Assembly: GCA_965247735.1 (NCBI GenBank)
Contig: CBDFHN010000002.1
Location: 1,860,001 to 1,924,000 of the forward strand
DNA length: 64,000 nt
DNA from: JAOXRU01 sp965247735
Lineage (GTDB): Bacteria > Bacteroidota > Bacteroidia > Flavobacteriales > Flavobacteriaceae
Direction of reading: 5' to 3'
The notes under the pieces are model-generated. The model was not told where the DNA came from and searched no databases. It saw only the letters and a list, made by a program, of their open reading frames with translations. Every line of letters starts with the position of its first letter. Positions within the stretch are counted from its first letter, which is position 1. Of this stretch, positions 35,493 through 43,532 are shown one piece after another. The translations under genes and the position numbers were made by a program.

Positions 35493-36494
35493 TTAACTAT
35501 TCATCATTTCCCACAATGTATCTTTTAATTCTTGTATCCCTTGTTGGGCTACCGAGGAGATAAATAAATAGCTTACATCTTTCAACTCTTTATCCAACTC
35601 TACTTTCATTTCTGCCTTTAACTCATCATCTAGCATGTCGCTTTTAGATATGGCAATAACCTTATCTTTATCTAACATTTCTGGATTGTAACGCTTTAGT
35701 TCATCTAACAGAATACGATACTCCTTCACGATATCATCAGAATCAGCTGGCACCATAAACAAAAGCACAGAATTACGCTCTATATGTCTTAAAAAATAAT
35801 GTCCAAGTCCTTTACCTTCAGCAGCACCTTCAATAATCCCAGGTATATCTGCCATCACAAACGTATGGAAACTTCTATGCTGAACAATTCCTAAGTTTGG
35901 ACTTAATGTTGTAAACTCATAATCGGCAATTTTAGGCTTTGCTGAAGTAATTACAGATAGTAATGTAGATTTCCCTGCATTCGGAAAACCAACAAGACCA
36001 ACATCTGCAAGTACTTTCAATTCCATTGTCGCATGTATTTCCTCCCCATCTTTACCAGGCTGTGCATAACGAGGTGTCTGGTTTGTTGAGGACTTAAAAT
36101 GCCAGTTACCTCTTCCTCCCATTCCGCCTTCAGCAAGAATAAACTCTTGTCCTTGGTCGGTAATTTCTACAATCAGTTCATCAGTTTCCGTATCCTTGAT
36201 AAGGGTTCCTAGTGGCACATCCAAATAGGTATCTACACCGTCTCTTCCTGAGCTTCGTCCTTTACTACCATGCATACCATGATCTCCGCTATAATGCCTC
36301 TTAAATCTAAAATGCTGTAAGGTCCAAAAATCTGAATTTCCACGAACAATAATATGTCCACCTCTTCCTCCATCTCCACCATCGGGACCTCCTTTGGTGA
36401 TATACTTTTCTCTATGTAAATGCACAGATCCTTTGCCTCCGTTTCCAGAAACAACATTAACTTTTACATAATCGACAAAACTCCCGTCCCTCAT
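35493..36494 (-). CDS. obg: Obg-family GTPase (ribosome maturation)
   Basis: A 333-residue Obg/CgtA GTPase. The glycine-rich Obg fold occupies about 1-158 (GGKGSVHLHREK, GGPDGGDGGRGG, GRSSGRDG). The G domain has G1 GFPNAGKST at 169-177, G3 DIPGIIEGAAEGKGLG and a G4-like SKSD. It stops after the G domain, so it lacks the C-terminal OCT domain of Bacillus Obg, as usual in many Gram-negatives. Obg binds the 50S subunit and links ribosome assembly to the stringent response. It lies downstream of the hpt-adk fusion gene. Confidence 0.96.
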   Translation of the reverse strand: MRDGSFVDYVKVNVVSGNGGKGSVHLHREKYITKGGPDGGDGGRGGHIIVRGNSDFWTLQHFRFKRHYSGDHGMHGSKGRSSGRDGVDTYLDVPLGTLIKDTETDELIVEITDQGQEFILAEGGMGGRGNWHFKSSTNQTPRYAQPGKDGEEIHATMELKVLADVGLVGFPNAGKSTLLSVITSAKPKIADYEFTTLSPNLGIVQHRSFHTFVMADIPGIIEGAAEGKGLGHYFLRHIERNSVLLFMVPADSDDIVKEYRILLDELKRYNPEMLDKDKVIAISKSDMLDDELKAEMKVELDKELKDVSYLFISSVAQQGIQELKDTLWEMMNS

Positions 36495-36567
36495 GATATT
36501 TTTGGTATTAAGTAGCGAGCATTAAGTTCTAAGACTAAAAAACCTGCTTACCTTTTAACTGATTTTA

Positions 36568-37677
36568 TTAATTTAACTGATCTACTACCTCTTTTAATCT
36601 TTCGGTAATAGCATCAATTTCTCCAATTCCATTTACCGTATAAAACTTACTTTGCTCCATGTAGAAGTTAATTAGCGGAACTGTTTTATCATTATACTCA
36701 TTAAACCTATTTCTAATTTTAGATTCGTCTTGATCATCTGGTCTACCACTATCTTTTCCACGTTCTAACAAACGTTCTACCAACTGATCTTCATCAGCCT
36801 CTAAAGCAATTGTAGCATTAATCTGCATTCCTTTTGTTGCTAAAAAAGCATCTAATGCCTCAGCTTGTGCTGTTGTTCTCGGAAATCCATCAAAAATAAA
36901 CCCCATAGCATCTTGATTTTTATCAACCTCAGCTTTAAGCATATTTATGGTTACCTCATCTGGCACTAAATCTCCCTTATCTATATACGTTTTTGCTAAT
37001 ATCCCTAAATCAGTTCCATTTTTGATATTGTATCGAAACACATCTCCTGTAGAAATATGTTTTAATTGATAATGTTCTTTTAAAAAAGAGGCTTGCGTCC
37101 CTTTTCCTGCTCCTGGTTTTCCAAACAAAACGAGGTTAGTCATAGTTTTTTCCTTTATTTGATACACTTCTTTTAAGTTACGCCCCAACTCATTATAGTC
37201 CAATCCGTAACCTACTATAAATTTATTTGGGATATTCATCCCTATATAATCAATACTATATTCGCCTTCATATACATCGGGCTTATGAAACATTGATGCT
37301 ATTTTAAATTCTTTTACATTGATATTAGAAAACATATGTACCAGTTTTTTCAAAGTACGTCCTGTATCAATAATATCTTCAACAATAACAACACTACGTC
37401 CTTCAACATTACCAGATACATCTAGTAAGCTCTTTACAATACCAGTTGATGACAACCCTTCATATGAACTCAGTTTTACAAAACTTATTTCACATGGATG
37501 ATCATAGGCTTTCATCAAATCGGAAGCGAACATAAAAGCACCATTAAGCACACATACAAATATTGGAACCTCATCCTTATAATCTGCAGCGATCTCCGAA
37601 GCTATTTTTTGTACAGCACTTGCTATTTCTTTTTCAGAAATAAAAGGCTTAAAATATTTATCTCCAAGCTTTATCAT
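36568..37677 (-). CDS. Fused hypoxanthine phosphoribosyltransferase - adenylate kinase
   Basis: One 369-residue open frame holds two complete enzymes. Residues 1 to about 176 are a HPRT: SFVKLSSYEG, the PRPP loop VVIVEDIIDTGRTL at about 96-109, and FIVGYGLDYNELGRNL. Residues 179-369 are an adenylate kinase: P-loop GKPGAGKGT at 186-194, HISTGDVFR, GFPRTTAQAEALD, and a LID region RGKDSGRPDDQDESKIRNR. Residue 179 is a Met in a context (MTNLVLFGKPG) that looks like a native Adk start, so the fusion joins two normally separate genes. HPRT makes IMP/GMP from purine bases; Adk equilibrates ATP, ADP and AMP. The two domains together serve purine salvage. Confidence 0.93.
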   Translation of the reverse strand: MIKLGDKYFKPFISEKEIASAVQKIASEIAADYKDEVPIFVCVLNGAFMFASDLMKAYDHPCEISFVKLSSYEGLSSTGIVKSLLDVSGNVEGRSVVIVEDIIDTGRTLKKLVHMFSNINVKEFKIASMFHKPDVYEGEYSIDYIGMNIPNKFIVGYGLDYNELGRNLKEVYQIKEKTMTNLVLFGKPGAGKGTQASFLKEHYQLKHISTGDVFRYNIKNGTDLGILAKTYIDKGDLVPDEVTINMLKAEVDKNQDAMGFIFDGFPRTTAQAEALDAFLATKGMQINATIALEADEDQLVERLLERGKDSGRPDDQDESKIRNRFNEYNDKTVPLINFYMEQSKFYTVNGIGEIDAITERLKEVVDQLN

Positions 37678-37735
37678 CTTGTTTCCTTTTATAAAAGCGC
37701 AAAGATACTACTTTGATTTCTGTTTTTTATCCTGC

Positions 37736-37769
37736 TTTGAATTAGTTTTAATTTTTAAGTGTATTTTTG
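37736..37769 (+). promoter_or_regulatory. Promoter of purK-purE
   Basis: TTTG (37736-37739), a 22-nt spacer and TATTTTTG (37762-37769), a full match to the -7 consensus TAnnTTTG. The predicted start is about 60 nt before the purK ATG. No PRPP- or purine-responsive site is evident. Confidence 0.5.
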
Positions 37770-37834
37770 CACTTTATAGCAACAAATAATGCAGGAAAAC
37801 ATCTATGCATCTTTAAAAAGGGAATACATTTAAT

Positions 37835-39019
37835 ATGAAATACATTTCTTCTGATTACAAACTTGGAATTTTAGGTGGAGGACAACTTGGTAAAATGATG
37901 CTTTATGAAACTAGAAAGTGGGATATTTACACCAAAGTTTTAGACAGTTCTGAAGAAGCGCCCTCAAAATTAGCCTGTAATGAATTTCATTTAGGAGACC
38001 TATTAGACTATGATACGGTCTATAATTTTGGAAAAAATGTAGATGTACTTACTATAGAAATAGAAAATGTAAATATTGATGCCTTAGCCCAATTGGAAAA
38101 AGAAGGCATACATGTATATCCCAAACCAGAAACCTTACGTTTAATTCAGAATAAGGCAACTCAAAAACTGTTTTATGTTGATAATAATATCCCAACCGCA
38201 GCATTTACGAGATATGCACATACTAGCGAAATAAGTTCTGCTATTGCAGATGGAGCACAACAGCTACCTTGTGTATGGAAATGTGCAAAATTTGGTTATG
38301 ATGGACAAGGAGTGAAAATTATAAGAACCACTAACGATTTAGAAGGATTGCCTAATGTAGAATGTATCACAGAAATTTTGGTTCCTTTTAAAAACGAATT
38401 GGCAGTTATAGTAACCCGAAATCCTCAAGGGGAGTTAAAAAATTATCCAGTAGTAGAAATGGAGTTTCATCCAGAAGCCAATCAGGTTGAATATGTTATT
38501 TGTCCTGCCAGAATTAAGGATGAAATAGCAAAAAAAGCAATTGCTGTTGCATTACAAGTTTCTGAGGCTTATCAACACATAGGTTTGCTTGCTGTAGAAT
38601 TATTTTTAACAGAAGATGATGAAATTATTGTAAACGAAGTTGCTCCAAGACCGCATAACAGTGGGCATTATAGCATTGAAGCGAGTTATACAAACCAATT
38701 TGAACAACACTTAAGAGCTATTCTTGATTTACCATTAGGAAATACTGATAGCAAAACTGCTGGTATTATGGTAAACCTTACTGGAGCCGAAGGACATTCT
38801 GGTCCAGTACACTATCAAAACATGAAAGAAATTCTTGCTATGGATGGTGTTACTCCTCATATTTATGGAAAAAGGCAAACACGTCCATTTCGTAAAATGG
38901 GGCATATAACAATCACCAATAAAGATATTAATAAAGCAAGAATTATTGCCAAAAAAGTAAAAGATACTATAAAAGTGGTTAGCAAACCCCAACATAAACA
39001 TTTAGACAAAAAAGCATGA
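37835..39019 (+). CDS. purK: 5-(Carboxyamino)imidazole ribonucleotide synthase
   Basis: A 394-residue ATP-grasp enzyme that converts AIR, ATP and bicarbonate to N5-CAIR in purine synthesis. It begins YKLGILGGGQLGKMML (N-terminal preATP-grasp fold), has WKCAKFGYDGQGVKII in the ATP-binding domain, and VNEVAPRPHNSGHYSIEA at about 269-286, the metal/ATP-binding signature of PurK. The length is typical. The stop overlaps the purE start by 4 nt (ATGA), so translation is coupled. Confidence 0.97.
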   Translation: MKYISSDYKLGILGGGQLGKMMLYETRKWDIYTKVLDSSEEAPSKLACNEFHLGDLLDYDTVYNFGKNVDVLTIEIENVNIDALAQLEKEGIHVYPKPETLRLIQNKATQKLFYVDNNIPTAAFTRYAHTSEISSAIADGAQQLPCVWKCAKFGYDGQGVKIIRTTNDLEGLPNVECITEILVPFKNELAVIVTRNPQGELKNYPVVEMEFHPEANQVEYVICPARIKDEIAKKAIAVALQVSEAYQHIGLLAVELFLTEDDEIIVNEVAPRPHNSGHYSIEASYTNQFEQHLRAILDLPLGNTDSKTAGIMVNLTGAEGHSGPVHYQNMKEILAMDGVTPHIYGKRQTRPFRKMGHITITNKDINKARIIAKKVKDTIKVVSKPQHKHLDKKA

Positions 39020-39501
39020 ACAAAGTAGCCGTAGTAATGGGAAGCACAAGCGACCTTCCCGTAATGCAAGATGCAATCGATATTTTAAAAGAGTTTGATA
39101 TAGAAGTATTTGTAGATATTGTTTCTGCACATAGAACACCTGAAAAACTTTTCGATTTCAGTAAAAATGCTCATAAAAACAACATTAAAGTTATTATTGC
39201 CGGTGCTGGTGGTGCTGCACATTTACCTGGTATGGTAGCTTCTTTATCTCCATTGCCAGTTATTGGAGTTCCTGTAAAAAGCAGTAATTCTATTGATGGG
39301 TGGGATTCTATTCTTTCTATATTACAAATGCCAGGAGGTGTTCCTGTAGCCACAGTAGCCCTAAATGGAGCAAAAAACGCAGGCATATTAGCGACTCAAA
39401 TTATAGGGGCTTCTGATCCAGCTATTTTAGCTAAAATGGAATCTTACAAACAAGAATTGAAAGAAAAAGTAATCAAAGGAGCTGAAAGCTTAAAAAAATA
39501 A
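39016..39501 (+). CDS. purE: N5-CAIR mutase
   Basis: A 161-residue class I PurE that rearranges N5-CAIR to CAIR, the step after PurK. Signatures are MGSTSDLPVMQDA at about 8-20, VSAHRTPEKLFDF with the catalytic His, and AGAGGAAHLPGMVASLSPLPVIGVPV. The 4-nt overlap with purK makes this a two-gene pathway unit. A weak hairpin follows the stop. Confidence 0.97.
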   Translation: MNKVAVVMGSTSDLPVMQDAIDILKEFDIEVFVDIVSAHRTPEKLFDFSKNAHKNNIKVIIAGAGGAAHLPGMVASLSPLPVIGVPVKSSNSIDGWDSILSILQMPGGVPVATVALNGAKNAGILATQIIGASDPAILAKMESYKQELKEKVIKGAESLKK

Positions 39502-39530
39502 AAACCCTGAGAATATCCCCAAGGTTTTTG
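39501..39530 (+). terminator. Weak terminator-like hairpin after purE
   Basis: AAAAACC and GGTTTTT arms (about 39501-39507 and 39522-39529) enclose a 14-15-nt loop and end in T residues. The stem is short and AT-rich, so this is a tentative terminator. Confidence 0.3.
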
Positions 39531-39640
39531 CGCTATTAATTAGTACTCAAAATAATATTTTTACATTTTCACGTTGAATACAATAGATACGGTTATAAAC
39601 ATACTTTAGATTTTTTAATCTTAAAAAAATACATTTTAAA

Positions 39641-41668
39641 ATGAACATTCTTAACGTTGCCTTTTCAAAACCTTATAACACAGCACCTTTTTCGGAAATA
39701 AAGCCAGATTTTTTTCTTCCAGCAATAAAAGAAGAGATTATAAAAGCCAAAGCAGAAATTGATGCCATTATCACCAATTCTGATGCCCCAACTTTTGCAA
39801 ATACAGTTGAAGCATTAGAATACACAGGACAACAACTAGATAGGATTTCAAGCTTGTTTTTTAACCTTAATAGTGCAGAGACTAATGACGAAATTCAAAA
39901 GATAGCACAAGAAATCTCACCAGTATTAACAGAGTTTAGTAACGATATTACCTTAAATAATGAGCTCTTTAACAAAATAAAGCTTGTTTTTAATACAAAA
40001 GAGAACGAGAGTTTAAATGCTGAACAAGCTACATTGTTAGAAAAAAAATATAAGAGTTTTGTTAGAAATGGAGCAAACCTTAATGACAGCGAAAAAGAAG
40101 CACTTCGTAAAATAGACACACAACTTGCTAGTTTAAAACTTAAATTTGGCGAAAACATATTGGCTGAAACTAATGCATATGAACTTCATTTAACAAAAGA
40201 AGATGAAATTGCTGGGCTTCCAGAAAGCGCATTGGAAGCAGCCAGTAGCTTAGCTAAAAGCAAAGAGAAAGAAGGCTGGATTTTTACCTTAGACTACCCA
40301 AGTTACATTCCTTTTACTACATATGCTAGCAATAGAGCATTACGTAAAGAAATAACATTGGCCTTTGGAAGTAGAAGTTTTAAAAACAATGATCATGACA
40401 ATCAAAAACTAGTTTTAGAGATTGCAAAGTTAAGATTCAAAAGAGCCCAATTGCTAGGATATGATACTCATGCACATTTTATACTAGAAGAACGCATGGC
40501 AGAAACACCAGAAAATGTCGCTTCTTTCTTAGATGATATTATGGTAAAAGCAAAACCTGCTGCCATTGTCGAATTTAAAAAACTAGAAAATTTTGCTAAA
40601 GAATTAGACGGCATTGATCAGCTTCAAAAATGGGATAGTGCATATTATACTGAAAAGTTAAAGCAAAAACTTTTTAATTTTGATGATGAATTACTAAAAC
40701 CCTATTTTAAACTAGAAAATGTAATTAATGGGGTTTTTAAAGTTGCCGAAAAATTATTTGGCTTACAGTTTGAAGAAACAACAGCTATTGATAAATACCA
40801 CGAAGAAGTAAAAACATATTTAGTAAAAGATAACGACAACAATTTAGTTTCCGTTTTCTACGCTGATTTCCATCCTAGAGCTGGAAAACGAAATGGTGCA
40901 TGGATGACTTCTTACAAATCACAGTTTGTAAAAAACGGAACCGAAGAACGACCACATGTATCTATTGTATGTAATTTCACAAAACCAACTGTAACAAAAC
41001 CTTCGTTATTAACTTTTAATGAGGTTACGACGCTTTTTCATGAATTTGGTCATGCTTTACATGGCATGTTAGCAAACACAACCTACGGAAGCCTCAGTGG
41101 CACTAGTGTTTTCTGGGATTTTGTAGAACTTCCAAGTCAGATATTAGAAAATTGGTGTTATGAAAAAGAAGCTTTAGAACTTTTTGCTACTCATTACGAA
41201 ACAGGAGAGCTAATCCCTACATCATATATTGAAAAAATAAGAAGTGCTGCCACTTTTATGGAAGGCATGCGAACGCTAAGGCAATTAAGTTTTGGAATAC
41301 TTGACATGTCATGGCATGGTATTGACCCAAGTACTATCTCTGATGTAAAAGAAAAAGAGAAAGAAGCTTTTGCCAACACTTCACTTTTCCCAAATACAGC
41401 AGAAACATGTATGAGTACTGCCTTTTCTCATATTTTCCAAGGAGGATACAGTGCTGGTTATTATAGCTACAAATGGGCAGAAGTATTAGATGCTGATGCT
41501 TTTGAACTTTTTAAAGACAAAGGAATATTCAATACAGAAATTGCCAATAAATTTAAAGAAAATGTATTATCAAAAGGAGGAACAGTACACCCAATGGAAC
41601 TCTACAAGCGTTTTAGAGGGCAATCTCCGAAGCCAGATGCGTTGCTTAAAAGAGCTGGACTGTTGTAA
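39641..41668 (+). CDS. M3-family oligopeptidase (Dcp-like)
   Basis: A 675-residue zinc metallopeptidase of the thimet oligopeptidase family (M3A), close to peptidyl-dipeptidase Dcp and oligopeptidase A. The zinc site HEFGH is at 467-471 (FHEFGHALHGMLANT), with the third ligand Glu expected about 25 residues on in WDFVELPSQILENW. YYSYKWAEVLDADAF near the C-terminus is also conserved. There is no signal peptide, so it is probably cytoplasmic and degrades short peptides. It is a single gene. Confidence 0.95.
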   Translation: MNILNVAFSKPYNTAPFSEIKPDFFLPAIKEEIIKAKAEIDAIITNSDAPTFANTVEALEYTGQQLDRISSLFFNLNSAETNDEIQKIAQEISPVLTEFSNDITLNNELFNKIKLVFNTKENESLNAEQATLLEKKYKSFVRNGANLNDSEKEALRKIDTQLASLKLKFGENILAETNAYELHLTKEDEIAGLPESALEAASSLAKSKEKEGWIFTLDYPSYIPFTTYASNRALRKEITLAFGSRSFKNNDHDNQKLVLEIAKLRFKRAQLLGYDTHAHFILEERMAETPENVASFLDDIMVKAKPAAIVEFKKLENFAKELDGIDQLQKWDSAYYTEKLKQKLFNFDDELLKPYFKLENVINGVFKVAEKLFGLQFEETTAIDKYHEEVKTYLVKDNDNNLVSVFYADFHPRAGKRNGAWMTSYKSQFVKNGTEERPHVSIVCNFTKPTVTKPSLLTFNEVTTLFHEFGHALHGMLANTTYGSLSGTSVFWDFVELPSQILENWCYEKEALELFATHYETGELIPTSYIEKIRSAATFMEGMRTLRQLSFGILDMSWHGIDPSTISDVKEKEKEAFANTSLFPNTAETCMSTAFSHIFQGGYSAGYYSYKWAEVLDADAFELFKDKGIFNTEIANKFKENVLSKGGTVHPMELYKRFRGQSPKPDALLKRAGLL

Positions 41669-41775
41669 AAAAACAATAAAGATCACAAAATGTTAACGGT
41701 TTCTAATTTTTTTTATACATTTCTGCTATATTTTGTTTATTTATTTTATCTAAATTTAGTGCTTAATATATAACT

Positions 41776-42330
41776 ATGTCAAAAAACGAACTTAATCCTA
41801 ACGATTGGGTAGACCTACACGCTGACTATCTCTTTAATTATACCATAACCAGGGTTAATGATAATGAGATTGCAAAAGATCTGGTTCAAGAAACTTTTTT
41901 TGCTGCACTAAAATCTGCTGAAAACTATCAAGGGAAGGCTACAGAAAGAACTTGGTTAATATCAATTCTAAAAAGAAAAATTATTGATCATTACAGAAAA
42001 AGCAATTCTAAAAAAGGAAAAGCAGAAGTAAAAATCAATTATAATTCTGAAGATGGATCAGAAGGGAATTGGCTAGAAGAAAAAGTTCAAGACCCTTACA
42101 CTCCTAATGCGGATACTACCATTGAAAACAAAGAACTAGGAGATGCTATACACAATTGCATCTCAAAACTCCCTAACAAACAAGCTATAGCCTTTAAAAT
42201 GAAAACAATTCAAGGAATGGATACGGAAGACATTTGTAATGAATTAGATATTACCGCGTCTAACCTATGGGTTATAATCCATAGAGCCAGAACCTCTCTA
42301 GTTGATTGTTTACACCATAATTGGTTTTAG
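41776..42330 (+). CDS. ECF-like sigma-70 family RNA polymerase sigma factor
   Basis: A 184-residue sigma factor with region 2 (about 18-85: DYLFNYTITRVNDNEIAKDLVQETFFAAL, then KATERTWLISILKRKIIDHYRK) and region 4 (about 128-180: LPNKQAIAFKMKTIQGMDTEDICNELDITASNLWVIIHRAR). There is a long charged linker between them. Such factors direct polymerase to a small regulon, often in response to envelope stress. The gene just downstream encodes a small protein with a zinc-binding motif, a probable anti-sigma partner. Confidence 0.93.
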   Translation: MSKNELNPNDWVDLHADYLFNYTITRVNDNEIAKDLVQETFFAALKSAENYQGKATERTWLISILKRKIIDHYRKSNSKKGKAEVKINYNSEDGSEGNWLEEKVQDPYTPNADTTIENKELGDAIHNCISKLPNKQAIAFKMKTIQGMDTEDICNELDITASNLWVIIHRARTSLVDCLHHNWF

Positions 42331-42346
42331 CCATAAAAATTATATT

Positions 42347-42589
42347 ATGATTGATTGCGAAAAAGCAAAAGACATTTGTAACAAATCTCAATACAAAGAA
42401 GCCTCACTTTGGGAAAGAACTCTACTTTCTTACCATTTACTTGTTTGTAAATATTGCAAAGTTTTTTCATCCAAAAACAAGGAGCTAACATTACTCTGCA
42501 ATGATTCTGAGTTAAAATCATCACTAGACAAAGAAACCAAAACAGAGATGAAAAAGAAAATTCAAGAAAAGACAGAAGTACTAAAGTAA
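42347..42589 (+). CDS. Small zinc-finger protein, putative anti-sigma factor
   Basis: From the ATG at 42347 the product is 80 residues, beginning MIDCEKAKDICNKSQYKEAS; a longer reading from 42302 overlaps the sigma gene and lacks support. HLLVCKYC gives His30-x3-Cys34-x2-Cys37, the core of the zinc-associated anti-sigma (ZAS) motif, and additional cysteines lie at 4 and 11. There is no membrane segment, so it would be a soluble regulator. It starts 16 nt after the sigma-factor gene. The 3' end overlaps the convergent membrane-protein gene by 28 nt. Confidence 0.75.
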   Translation: MIDCEKAKDICNKSQYKEASLWERTLLSYHLLVCKYCKVFSSKNKELTLLCNDSELKSSLDKETKTEMKKKIQEKTEVLK

Positions 42590-43389
42590 AGTCCTAAACA
42601 CCAAAACATAGGCACACTTTCCACCCAAAATGTAACATAATATTTAGGAGGGTCTTTTTTTGTATACAAAAGAAGTACTAGTGCCAAGGATATTGTTGCA
42701 AACAATACTATTGTGTTTTCAATAATAAAAATCTGTCCAAAAAGTTCTAAACCACAAATTACCAGTACTATTAATGCTCCTACCAGCTTGGTTTTAAAAA
42801 TTCCAAATCGTTGTGGTATTGTTTGCATCTCCACTGCATCATATTTTAAATCTCGAATTTCAAAAGGCAAAATCAGCACCAATACTAGCAAAAAAACTTG
42901 CACTAATAATATCAAAACATGCTCATCAAGTGATCTCTCTTCATTTAAAACGGGTAATATAACTGTGCCTCCAGCCCAAACTAACGCCACTATTATTATT
43001 TTTAATCCTCCAAACCTTCTAAAATTGCTAATCTTAGGCAAAACCGGCAAAATATAAACTCCACTAATCAATACCAAAACCACAATAGCAATTAGCGTTT
43101 CAATATTAAAAAACCAAACCGAGTAAAAACAATAGCCAAATGCAGCAAAACTTATCAATTGAATTCCTTTGCGATATCCACCAACCACTATTAGATATTT
43201 TTTTGCCTCAACTCCATACTTCATAAAATTATAACTTACTATAGTCCCACAAAAAAGAAACCAAGCTAAAGCAAAAATATCCTGAAGTTCTAACAGAAAA
43301 CCTACAACATACACCAATGCAAAAACAGAACCTGCCACATGCATGCTAGCGTCCAAATAAAAATCAAAAAGCTTTTTTAGCCCATTCAT
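42562..43389 (-). CDS. UbiA-like polytopic membrane protein
   Basis: A 275-residue protein with about eight hydrophobic segments. One loop, LPFEIRDLKYDAVEMQTIPQRFG (about 173-195), resembles the second Asp-rich motif of UbiA prenyltransferases. The position of the first Asp-rich motif instead reads SYNFMKYGVEAKK near residue 52, with no NxxxDxxxD. It may therefore be a divergent or inactive UbiA-superfamily member; the substrate is unknown. Its 3' end overlaps the anti-sigma gene, and it diverges from gcvP. Confidence 0.65.
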   Translation of the reverse strand: MNGLKKLFDFYLDASMHVAGSVFALVYVVGFLLELQDIFALAWFLFCGTIVSYNFMKYGVEAKKYLIVVGGYRKGIQLISFAAFGYCFYSVWFFNIETLIAIVVLVLISGVYILPVLPKISNFRRFGGLKIIIVALVWAGGTVILPVLNEERSLDEHVLILLVQVFLLVLVLILPFEIRDLKYDAVEMQTIPQRFGIFKTKLVGALIVLVICGLELFGQIFIIENTIVLFATISLALVLLLYTKKDPPKYYVTFWVESVPMFWCLGLYFSTSVFS

Positions 43390-43461
43390 AATACAATATT
43401 AACCAATATGTTTATAACATCACAAAACGGTTGAAAACTTTGCGCATTACAACACCTATTA

Positions 43462-43495
43462 TTGCATAAAATATATAATTTAATATGTATTTTTG
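43462..43495 (+). promoter_or_regulatory. Promoter of gcvP
   Basis: TTG (43462-43464), a 23-nt spacer and TATTTTTG (43488-43495), a full -7 match, about 38 nt before the gcvP ATG. The spacer is at the long end of the usual range. No glycine-riboswitch-like structure is evident. Confidence 0.45.
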
Positions 43496-43532
43496 CCGAA
43501 TTATTAATTGTTCACAACATAATTTTAAGAAT

